Source: CAZHOS01 sp964534605 (GTDB taxonomy: Bacteria; Patescibacteriota; Saccharimonadia; Saccharimonadales; VXPC01). From it: a stretch of DNA of 7,887 nucleotides. The DNA is taken from the NCBI GenBank assembly GCA_964534605.1, contig CAZHOS010000032.1:1-7887 (forward strand). Reading direction: 5' to 3'. Shown in pieces: positions 1 through 5,136 of this stretch. How positions within the stretch are numbered: position 1 is the stretch's first letter; each line of letters starts with the position of its first letter. The notes under the pieces are model-generated. The model was not told where the DNA came from. It saw only the letters and a program-made list of their open reading frames with translations, and searched no databases. The translations under genes were made by a program, and so were the position numbers.

Positions 1-46
1 AATAGAATTTAAACTTCACTCCCTGGCCCCCAAATGCCAACTCCTA

Positions 47-52
47 TATACT
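47..52 (+). promoter_or_regulatory. -10 box of NYN gene (leaderless start)
   Basis: TATACT lies 6 bases before the ATG at 59, so transcription should begin at or next to the start codon. No convincing -35 is seen 16-18 bases upstream, and there is no Shine-Dalgarno. The -10 match is direct; leaderless transcription is inference. Confidence 0.5.
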
Positions 53-58
53 GTTGTT

Positions 59-757
59 ATGATAGGCAAAGTTATGAGGGCAGGGCGCACGCCGCGCGTA
101 TTTGCATTTATAGATAATCAAAACCTCAATTTAGGCATCCAGCGCGCTGGCTGGAAGATGGACTGGCGCAAGTTCCGCGAGTGGCTACGTGAAGAGCACG
201 GGGTGACCCAAGCATTTATGTTTATAGGCTACATGAAGGAGCACGAAGAGCTTTACACCCAAATGTACGAAGCTGGCTACAACGTACTGCTCAAACCAAC
301 GGTTGGGATGTTCAATACCGCCGAAGAAAATAAAGAGCAAGACAACGCCCCCAAAGGGAATGTAGATGTCGACCTAGTACTCGAGGCCATGAAGCAATGG
401 CGTAAATACGACAAGGCGGTCATTATATCTGGTGATGGCGACTTTTATACGCTCATCGAGCATCTGCGCGACAAGGAAAAACTAGGCTCTATCATGGTCC
501 CAAACTGGAAGTATTCCAGCTTGCTTAAAGAGTTCGATAGCTTTTTGATCCGCTTGGACGAGCAGCGCTCGACGCTAGCATACCGCGACTACAAGAATCG
601 TCGCAAGAACACCAAAAAGCCAACTGCCACCAAGGGCCGAACCCAGGCCAAGGCACCAGCCAAGCCGGCGAATAAGCCTAAGCCACGTGGCGGCAGCGCT
701 AAGGTGCGCCCTGTTAAACCACGCCAAAAAAGACCCCCACAAAAGAAAAGCTCATGA
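59..757 (+). CDS. NYN (PIN-like/DUF88) domain ribonuclease with basic C-terminal tail
   Basis: Probable metal-dependent RNase of the NYN (LabA/DUF88) family, 232 residues. The N-terminal strand carries FIDNQNLN (D19, N20, N22). A second acidic cluster is GNVDVDL (D103, D105), and SGDGDF (D126, D128) closes the PIN-like active site, so the usual acidic residues are all present. From about residue 175 the chain becomes a Lys/Arg/Pro/Ala-rich, probably disordered tail that could bind nucleic acid. The ATG at 59 has a -10 box just upstream and no Shine-Dalgarno; a second ATG at residue 6 is a possible alternative. The stop codon overlaps the next start as ATGA, so this protein and the PIF1-like helicase are probably translationally coupled and may work together on RNA or R-loops. 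The substrate is unknown. Domain call is confident; role is inference. Confidence 0.87.
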   Translation: MIGKVMRAGRTPRVFAFIDNQNLNLGIQRAGWKMDWRKFREWLREEHGVTQAFMFIGYMKEHEELYTQMYEAGYNVLLKPTVGMFNTAEENKEQDNAPKGNVDVDLVLEAMKQWRKYDKAVIISGDGDFYTLIEHLRDKEKLGSIMVPNWKYSSLLKEFDSFLIRLDEQRSTLAYRDYKNRRKNTKKPTATKGRTQAKAPAKPANKPKPRGGSAKVRPVKPRQKRPPQKKSS

Positions 758-2301
758 GCCAAGAAGAAGCTCTCGCTATCCTCGAGTCGAATAGCTCGAT
801 TCTACTAACTGGTGCCGCCGGCACGGGTAAGACTTATTTGCTTAATCAGTTCATAAAACGCTCGCGCCAGAATGGCAAGAGTGTCGCCGTTACCGCTACC
901 ACTGGCTTGGCAGCCACACACCTTAACGGGGCAACCATACACGCTTGGTCGGGCATCGGCATTGCCGACGAGCTGCCGCCGCGTTTTTTCGACAAAATCG
1001 CCAAGTCCCGCGCGGACCTTATTAACAAAGCCGACATATTAGTCATCGACGAGATCAGCATGCTGCACGACTTCCGCCTAGACATGATAGAAGAGATAGC
1101 CCGCCGTGTTCGCGGCAACGACGAGCCATTTGGGGGGCTGCAGGTAGTGCTGTGCGGTGACTTTTATCAACTGCCACCTATTAATAGGGGGGATAGCCGC
1201 CAGGGCGGATTCGTCACACGGTCCAATATTTGGGACAAGGGGCACTTTGCTGTTTGCTACCTTAGCAAGCAGTACCGACAGGCAGACGACCAAGACTATA
1301 CAGACACTCTTAACGGTATACGCAAGGGTCGGCTCAAGCAATCACAGCTTGACGCCTTGATGGCCCGCAAAGACGCCACGGCTGACCCTTTTACGCAGCG
1401 CACACGCCTCCTAACCACCAACATGGATGTTGACTCCATCAACCAAGCTCAGCTAGACAAGCTAGACGCCAACGAGCAGACATATGACATGACCACAACT
1501 GGCAGCAAGCGCTACGTCGAGCAGCTAAAGAAGAGTTGTTTAGCGCAGGAAGAGCTACGGCTCAAGCTGGGCGCGCACGTTATGTTTATTCGTAATGCCC
1601 AGGATAAATCCTATGTCAACGGATCTTTAGGCGAGGTGATCGGGTTCGAGGACGGCACAAACTATCCGCTTGTGCAGCTAAAGCGAAATGACAAAGTTAT
1701 AACAGCTACACCGGACACGTGGGAGCTTATGGACGGCGACAAGCGGCGCGCCAGCTTGACGCAAATACCTCTGCGATTATCATGGGCAATAACGGTGCAC
1801 AAAAGCCAAGGCATGACCCTAGACGGCGCCCAGGTGGACCTTAGCCGAGCATTTGTCGAGGGCATGGGCTACGTGGCGCTTAGCCGCGTACGAGGCTTAA
1901 AAGACCTGATACTAGACGGTATAAACGGCAAAGCGCTGCAAGTAAGTCCAGAGGCCAAGGCTATCGACGAAGCGCTCCGGTCCCTCAGCGAAGAGGCAGT
2001 AGGCAAGCACGCCGATCATATCAAGGACTGGCAAGAGCGCGAGGCCAAGGGCAAGAACGTGTCCAAGAAAAAGAAGTCATCTGCCAAGGCCGGTACCTGG
2101 GCCGAAAAGATTGATAAGATGCGCGAAACCCACCCCAACGCCTACAGGCCCTGGAAGGACGATCAAGATGACACGCTAAAGGGCATGTTCGAGGCAGGGA
2201 AGTCGGTTAAGGAGATTTCCGGGGCGCTTGGACGTCACACTGGATCAATACGTGCCAGATTAAAAAAACATTACGGAGATGATGTTTTTGAGAACAGTTA
2301 G
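754..2301 (+). CDS. PIF1-like superfamily 1 helicase with C-terminal HTH domain
   Basis: ATP-dependent 5'-3' DNA helicase of the PIF1/RecD-like SF1B group, 515 residues. Visible motifs in order: Walker A GAAGTGKT (20-27), motif Ia-like TATTGLAA (47-54), Walker B VIDEISML (97-104), motif III LCGDFYQLPP (133-142), a QYR segment (173-175), motif V TVHKSQGMTLD (347-357) and motif VI GYVALSRVRG (372-381). After the helicase core comes a Lys-rich linker (about 432-446). Residues 464-506 have the pattern PW-x-DD-Q-DD-TL followed by a helix-turn-helix (AGKSVKEISGALGRHTGSIR), a Myb/sigma-4-like module found on some bacterial PIF1-type helicases and probably an extra DNA-binding element. The ATG overlaps the stop of the upstream NYN gene by four bases; the start lacks a strong Shine-Dalgarno, in keeping with translational coupling. 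PIF1 enzymes unwind G-quadruplexes and R-loops; the specific role here is unknown. Confidence 0.95.
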   Translation: MSQEEALAILESNSSILLTGAAGTGKTYLLNQFIKRSRQNGKSVAVTATTGLAATHLNGATIHAWSGIGIADELPPRFFDKIAKSRADLINKADILVIDEISMLHDFRLDMIEEIARRVRGNDEPFGGLQVVLCGDFYQLPPINRGDSRQGGFVTRSNIWDKGHFAVCYLSKQYRQADDQDYTDTLNGIRKGRLKQSQLDALMARKDATADPFTQRTRLLTTNMDVDSINQAQLDKLDANEQTYDMTTTGSKRYVEQLKKSCLAQEELRLKLGAHVMFIRNAQDKSYVNGSLGEVIGFEDGTNYPLVQLKRNDKVITATPDTWELMDGDKRRASLTQIPLRLSWAITVHKSQGMTLDGAQVDLSRAFVEGMGYVALSRVRGLKDLILDGINGKALQVSPEAKAIDEALRSLSEEAVGKHADHIKDWQEREAKGKNVSKKKKSSAKAGTWAEKIDKMRETHPNAYRPWKDDQDDTLKGMFEAGKSVKEISGALGRHTGSIRARLKKHYGDDVFENS

Positions 2302-2302
2302 T

Positions 2303-2569
2303 CTATTCGGTATCTTCTTGGATAGAGACTAGCTCTCTCAGTGCAGCTTTGCCAGCAATACAATGTGGCCCAGTGTAGGCAAAAAAGCCATCTGTTTCTC
2401 GGTTTATCTTGGGATAGCCAACGATAGGGTAGGTGCCCTCGAACGGCTTGATGTTCTCTTTGTACCAGTCCGCCTGTTCCTTACGGTAGAATACAGTTAT
2501 TTTCTGGTCCGGGGAAGGTTTAAGTAGGATAGCCTTCATTGACTCTAGTGCCGGTGATTTATTGCTCAT
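2303..2569 (-). CDS. small orphan protein, 88 residues
   Basis: I do not recognise this protein. It is soluble and of mixed charge, with no membrane segment or signal peptide. Notable features are a K/E-rich centre (FYRKEQADWYKENIKPFEGTY, about residues 27-47) and a conserved-looking PHCIAG stretch with a single Cys near residue 70. The gene converges on the helicase gene, with stops only one base apart. The ATG at 2569 has no Shine-Dalgarno, but a TATAAA box lies 8 bases upstream on the same strand, a leaderless arrangement seen for several other genes here. Reality of the gene rests on its length, its promoter and the clean fit into the gap; function is unknown. Confidence 0.55.
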   Translation of the reverse strand: MSNKSPALESMKAILLKPSPDQKITVFYRKEQADWYKENIKPFEGTYPIVGYPKINRETDGFFAYTGPHCIAGKAALRELVSIQEDTE

Positions 2570-2577
2570 GTAGTTAT

Positions 2578-2583
2578 TTTATA
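2578..2583 (-). promoter_or_regulatory. -10 box of the 88-residue gene
   Basis: On the - strand TATAAA is followed by 8 bases and then the ATG at 2569, placing transcription start within about 2 bases of the start codon. No good -35 is seen. Confidence 0.4.
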
Positions 2584-2618
2584 CATTTGCAGTGTAAATA
2601 AAAAGTACAAGCATAATT

Positions 2619-2649
2619 AAAAAAACAGAAAACCCGCCTCCTTGAGGCG
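2619..2649 (-). terminator. intrinsic terminator of membrane-protein gene A
   Basis: On the - strand a perfect 6-bp stem (CGCCTC/GAGGCG, 2635-2640 with 2644-2649, 3-base loop) is followed by GGTTTTCTGTTTTTTT. Immediately upstream, 2649-2672 forms another hairpin (GAGC/GCTC plus CTGA/TCAG, loop ATGC). It is well placed 28 bases after the stop of the 2677-2994 gene. Confidence 0.85.
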
Positions 2650-2676
2650 AGCTCTCTGAATGCTCAGGGCTCAAGC

Positions 2677-2994
2677 CTAGGGGCGGGATGGGTGCGGTCT
2701 TGCCCTGTCTACGTAGGTAGCAAAAACGCCAGCTACGAATGCAACAACTAGGGTAAGGCTTAGTGCGGTACCGGCGAGAAACTGCAGAACCATAAATACC
2801 GGTGCAGAAAGCATAGCGGCAATTACTCCGCAGCGGATAGTGCTTGCAGCGCCTTTTGGTGTGAACCTCTCACCAAGTATCGGTCGAGCTACCAACGAAC
2901 CGAAGACACCAATGATGAACGCGAGCAATGTCGGCTTAGCTACGCTTAGTAACAAGGCCTGCATGAACCAAACCATGATAGGCACAAACTCCAT
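2677..2994 (-). CDS. small polytopic membrane protein A (105 residues)
   Basis: Unrecognised small integral membrane protein. Hydrophobic segments at about 4-19, 21-40, 54-73 and 76-94 suggest three or four transmembrane helices, with a basic tail (DRARPHPSRP). A TTG-initiated frame extends 14 codons further upstream, but I place the start at the ATG at 2994: GAAGGAG sits 7 bases before it, and the upstream codons lie within a leader repeated almost exactly before gene B (3963-4283). In gene B that leader carries a one-base insertion that breaks the frame. The two proteins have near-equal length, similar hydropathy and a shared R-x-T-x-K-G loop motif (43-48 here, 38-43 in B), so they are probably diverged paralogues. 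The gene is divergent from the 260-residue protein and ends in a strong terminator. A holin-like or effector role is possible but unproven. Confidence 0.78.
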   Translation of the reverse strand: MEFVPIMVWFMQALLLSVAKPTLLAFIIGVFGSLVARPILGERFTPKGAASTIRCGVIAAMLSAPVFMVLQFLAGTALSLTLVVAFVAGVFATYVDRARPHPSRP

Positions 2995-3042
2995 AAATGT
3001 ACTCCTTCGGTAGGGAAGATCGATCTGACCTTCCAACGAATG
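2995..3042 (-). repeat. conserved 5' leader, copy 1 (before gene A)
   Basis: This stretch matches 4284-4332 with only three substitutions and one 1-base indel over about 50 bases. It contains the Shine-Dalgarno GAAGGAG (3002-3008). A hairpin GGAAG/CTTCC can form; in copy 2 the same helix keeps pairing through a C-to-T change (G-C becomes G-U). Conservation beyond the ribosome site suggests an RNA or protein recognition function. Confidence 0.75.
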
Positions 3043-3054
3043 TAACTAAACAAT

Positions 3055-3060
3055 ATCATA
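3055..3060 (-). promoter_or_regulatory. -10 box of membrane-protein gene A
   Basis: TATGAT on the - strand would start transcription near 3048, a few bases before the conserved leader. The -35 is weak. Its counterpart in copy 2 is TATAAT at 4340-4345, at nearly the same distance from the leader. Confidence 0.5.
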
Positions 3061-3080
3061 TCTCTGCATACTCCAAAGTA

Positions 3081-3096
3081 CATATGCTTGCATATG
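3081..3096 (+). promoter_or_regulatory. perfect inverted repeat, possible operator
   Basis: CATATGC-TT-GCATATG is a perfect 7-bp inverted repeat between two divergent genes. It overlaps the -35 of the 260-residue gene (TTGCAT, 3088-3093) and lies about 20 bases upstream of the -10 of gene A, a good position for a repressor or activator of both. Confidence 0.5.
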
Positions 3097-3115
3097 GGGA
3101 CTATTTTTCTATAGC
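3088..3115 (+). promoter_or_regulatory. promoter of the 260-residue protein gene
   Basis: -35 TTGCAT (3088-3093) and -10 TATAGC (3110-3115) are separated by 16 bases. Predicted start near 3122, with the ATG at 3124, implies a leaderless message. The 15 bases ending in the -35 TTG (3076-3090) match 13 of 15 with 4375-4389, which ends in the TTG of the ncRNA promoter. Confidence 0.55.
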
Positions 3116-3123
3116 ATCATACG

Positions 3124-3906
3124 ATGGCTGGATATTCTTTCTTTGATCATATGGATACTTTGTATGGAGAGCGCTCGTTTGGTGAAGTGTCGCGACACGT
3201 AGCGGCCCGTAGGCTTCCTATCGATACTGTTCTTCGCATTGTGAGGATTGGCCCTCAAACAGAAGATCCAGAAACTCAAGACGGTGCAAGACTTGCTTCT
3301 AGATGCATACATGAAGTCCTGGGCTTCCTAGAAGGTTCAGAGATGTCGGAGCTTGTCCAAGCTTTAATGACAGAAGATTTACCGCCTGTACTCATCAATA
3401 CTGCAGACATGAAATTCGGAGATACATACAGCAGGGATAAGCTGCATGGAATATTTGCCAGTAATGGAGAGCCAGACTACGTGTCCAAAGAGGATTTAAT
3501 AACAGCTATAAACCAGAGAAGAAAAGCTCAAGGCAAAGCCTTAGATGACCTTGAGTTATTTGTAGATACTTCTTATGTTGAGCCAAAAATATGGAGCGAA
3601 CGATCTGTTTGTAGCGGTATAGCACATAGACTGTGGAGTGCAGTATCAGTGCGTGCTTTCCCAGAAATCTATGCAAGAGGAGGTGTACAAAAATTCTATC
3701 TACCAGATGTAAGATTAGGCGCAAGAAGAACTGTTTATGTAAAGACTGGGGTTAGCGACTCTCTAGCGAGGTGGCTCGTAACCGGACGGATGCTAATACA
3801 CCCGTATTTACTAGAAGAGATTTATTACGAAGCACGAACAACTGGTATAAAAGGTATAGGTAGGGTAGGGCTTGAAGATCTACTTTCAGTCATACCGACA
3901 AGTTAG
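3124..3906 (+). CDS. unknown 260-residue protein with alpha-CTD/HhH-like C-terminus
   Basis: I do not recognise the family. Residues 1-45 are basic and mixed (VSRHVAARRLPIDTVLRI); the centre is acidic to mixed with a helical Lys/Arg patch (AINQRRKAQGK, 128-138). The last ~55 residues fit the pattern of the RNA polymerase alpha C-terminal domain: S-x-SLARWL, then LLEEI, then GIKGIGRVGLEDLLSVI (about 211-257), where alpha-CTDs have a helix followed by a glycine-turn GR-S/L-EE helix. IGRVGLED (245-252) recurs as IGRVGLDE at residues 54-61 of the nearby reverse transcriptase. The ATG at 3124 lacks a Shine-Dalgarno but sits 8 bases after a -10 box. Base composition is more AT-rich than the helicase. 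Divergent from membrane protein A, and promoter-linked to the ncRNA-RT unit. DNA- or RNA-binding accessory or regulator is inference. Confidence 0.85.
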   Translation: MAGYSFFDHMDTLYGERSFGEVSRHVAARRLPIDTVLRIVRIGPQTEDPETQDGARLASRCIHEVLGFLEGSEMSELVQALMTEDLPPVLINTADMKFGDTYSRDKLHGIFASNGEPDYVSKEDLITAINQRRKAQGKALDDLELFVDTSYVEPKIWSERSVCSGIAHRLWSAVSVRAFPEIYARGGVQKFYLPDVRLGARRTVYVKTGVSDSLARWLVTGRMLIHPYLLEEIYYEARTTGIKGIGRVGLEDLLSVIPTS

Positions 3907-3910
3907 TCAT

Positions 3911-3953
3911 AAAAAGGAAAAACCCGCCCCAGAGGAGCAGGATTTCTCCTTTT
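3911..3953. terminator. bidirectional terminator between convergent genes
   Basis: For the - strand gene B, CCTGCTCC/GGGGCGGG (3934-3941 with 3923-3930, 3-base loop, two G-U pairs) is followed by TTTTTCCTTTTT. For the + strand, a weaker hairpin AGGAG/CTCCT (3933-3937 with 3946-3950) is followed by TTT. The - strand terminator resembles that of gene A, both having an ...GCGGG-T stem end. Confidence 0.75.
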
Positions 3954-3962
3954 GCTCAACTC

Positions 3963-4283
3963 TTAGGTCGGGTCTGCTGTGAGCATGTTCTTGCCCAATC
4001 TGATGGAGCTTGCTAGTGCGGCTAGAAATATCAGCCATAGGCCAATAGACCCTGTTGATACATTTGGCGATATTAGCCTGCCAAGCAGGGTTATCAGTAC
4101 TGCAGCTGCAAATCCTGACTGGATAGAAAAAATAAGCACTAGCACTCGTGTTTCACCCTTTGACGTAATTCTACTACTTATTAAATAGTAGAGTAGATAG
4201 GTTGGTATTGAGCAGAAGAAGCTGATAAGCGTGGCCCCCATTAACCAATAGACTACGAATGTCAGTATTGGCATTGCTGTCAT
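3963..4283 (-). CDS. small polytopic membrane protein B (106 residues)
   Basis: Unrecognised small integral membrane protein. Hydrophobic stretches at about 5-35 (probably two helices), 46-68 and 78-93 predict three or four transmembrane segments, with a short polar tail. The ATG at 4283 is supported by GAAGGAG 7 bases upstream and by the leader shared with gene A. Like gene A it starts with a short M...PI hydrophobic run and has an R-I-T-S-K-G loop (38-43) matching RFTPKG in A, so the two are probably paralogues. It has its own extended -10 promoter and its own terminator, and its promoter lies back-to-back with that of the ncRNA-reverse transcriptase unit. Some retrons and other RT systems use small membrane proteins as toxic effectors, so a partner role is possible, but the opposite orientation argues against a simple operon. 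Confidence 0.8.
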   Translation of the reverse strand: MTAMPILTFVVYWLMGATLISFFCSIPTYLLYYLISSRITSKGETRVLVLIFSIQSGFAAAVLITLLGRLISPNVSTGSIGLWLIFLAALASSIRLGKNMLTADPT

Positions 4284-4332
4284 AAATGTACTCCTTCGGT
4301 AAGGGAAAATCGGTCTGACCTTCCAGCGAATG
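4284..4332 (-). repeat. conserved 5' leader, copy 2 (before gene B)
   Basis: Near-identical to 2995-3042. Contains the Shine-Dalgarno GAAGGAG (4291-4297). The conserved block ends exactly where transcription is predicted to start (about 4333), so the repeat corresponds to the full 5' untranslated region. Confidence 0.75.
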
Positions 4333-4339
4333 AAGTTAT

Positions 4340-4348
4340 ATTATACCA
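4340..4348 (-). promoter_or_regulatory. extended -10 promoter of membrane-protein gene B
   Basis: TGG-TATAAT on the - strand: a consensus -10 (4340-4345) with the TGn extension. Predicted transcription start is near 4333. The -35 at 17 bases (ACATTT) is poor, as is common with extended -10 promoters. Confidence 0.7.
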
Positions 4349-4386
4349 CATTTTTGTCCATGAAATGTTTGAGTAAGTGCTTATGC

Positions 4387-4415
4387 TTGGGGATGGATCT
4401 TTACGTCCGTATAAT
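4387..4415 (+). promoter_or_regulatory. sigma-70-type promoter of the ncRNA-RT unit
   Basis: -35 TTGGGG (4387-4392), 17-base spacer, consensus -10 TATAAT (4410-4415). Start predicted near 4422. The -10 is flanked by an inverted repeat TTACG (4401-4405)/CGTAA (4420-4424), and TACGTCC occurs directly repeated at 4402 and 4430; both are candidate regulator sites. Confidence 0.8.
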
Positions 4416-4421
4416 AGGGCG

Positions 4422-4999
4422 TAAGCAGCTACGTCCAGTGTGGGTGTAGCCGTGGGCTTGGCTCATCGAAAGAGAGCGGAGTCGAAGGAATGGGCCACAA
4501 GTGGTGAACGGTGCCACTTGTAGGGCGTGTTGGCTAGATGGCCTCTTGGGTTATCTAGGTAAACAGGCAATGTGCGAGCTGTATTGTAGGGTGATTGGTT
4601 TCTAGAGCCGTGATCCGAGCAAGCTAAGAGTATGTTGTCTATATCCACGAAGCTTCAGGCGAGCTGGCGATAGGCGAGAGCCCCGCTTGCTAAAAGCTGA
4701 AGAACGATGCTTCAGGCTATTGTTGAATCGGAAGCCGGTCGGGCTACAGGTCTGATCGACATCCGAGCAGCGCAAGATCAGTAACAGGCTCAGACCTGCG
4801 ATCAGGAAGCCTTGACACCTCCAGTGCAAGCGATGCAGTGCTTCGAAGCCCGGGTGTGCCAGCGACATCGCTTGAGCGTACCGGCAGGAGCATATAATCG
4901 CGCGCGACTGGCAGCATCAAAGCTGGGGTGCAAGACCCCCGACGGCTGGAGCCTTTAGGCCCATTCCTCAGCCGCTCTCCCCGCATGGTAGCTACATGC
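4422..4999 (+). ncRNA. large structured RT-associated noncoding RNA (unclassified)
   Basis: About 700 bases upstream of the reverse transcriptase hold no convincing gene but a dense set of helices behind a strong promoter. The 5' and 3' parts close by a long-range helix over ~460 nt: 4472-4479 with 4972-4979 (8 bp) and 4486-4496 with 4958-4968 (11 bp), all Watson-Crick, separated by a 6x3 internal loop. Inside: 4497-4504/4514-4521 (8 bp), 4534-4539/4553-4558, 4653-4658/4697-4702 continuing as 4659-4664/4685-4690 and capped by a GGC-GAGA-GCC tetraloop hairpin (4673-4682), 4747-4755/4790-4798 (9 bp), 4827-4835/4866-4874 (9 bp) and 4925-4929/4935-4939. A 5' hairpin (4428-4432/4446-4450) and a 3' hairpin (4983-4987/4995-4999) flank the core. 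Position and end-pairing copy the retron plan (a1/a2 helix), but usual retron RNAs are far shorter. I see no RNase P, tmRNA, group I or group II intron signature. Exact ends are inferred. Confidence 0.72.
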
Positions 5000-5003
5000 A
5001 CAG

Positions 5004-5023
5004 ACCCACCAGAAATGGTGGGT
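5004..5023 (+). terminator. hairpin after the ncRNA, possible weak terminator
   Basis: A perfect 7-bp stem ACCCACC/GGTGGGT with a 6-base loop is followed by TGTAATTTATT. The T-tract is interrupted, so it may only attenuate, leaving read-through into the RT gene, or may serve as a 3' end for processing of the ncRNA. Confidence 0.45.
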
Positions 5024-5136
5024 TGTAATTTATTGAGACACAGAGAGTAATAACAATTAGCACAGAAAAAGATCCCTCCGTAAAGCAGTCTGATCGATTC
5101 CGACCAGAGCTTATCGGCGTTGCTAACAGTAAGCTG

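Noticed and set aside
846..1865. Several 67-90-codon frames opposite or within the helicase gene
   Set aside because: They are shadows of the helicase reading frame, with no expression signals.
2995..3036. 14-codon N-terminal extension of membrane protein A from TTG 3036
   Set aside because: It lies in the repeated leader; copy 2 breaks the frame there, and a strong Shine-Dalgarno points to the ATG at 2994.
3979..4188. 69-codon + strand frame opposite membrane protein B
   Set aside because: Antisense shadow of gene B, which has a promoter, Shine-Dalgarno and terminator.
4840..4857. tRNA T-arm-like TTCGAAG near 4842
   Set aside because: The flanking bases do not pair as a T-stem, and no acceptor or anticodon arm fits.
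4422..4999. Group II intron (or group I intron) RNA with its RT
   Set aside because: No domain V-like hairpin, no GUGYG 5' end and no group I P7 core seen; the RT lacks QGxxxSP and the maturase/endonuclease domains.
4422..4999. RNase P RNA, tmRNA or another housekeeping RNA
   Set aside because: The RNase P conserved blocks and the tmRNA tRNA-like ends with TTCGA-T-loop and tag frame could not be found.
4463..5001. Three overlapping - strand open frames of 61-88 codons across the ncRNA
   Set aside because: No Shine-Dalgarno or -10 at their starts, and low-complexity Arg/Ser-rich translations. They are expected by chance in a GC-rich structured RNA. Kept in mind only because some RT systems (DRT2) make a gene from concatenated cDNA.
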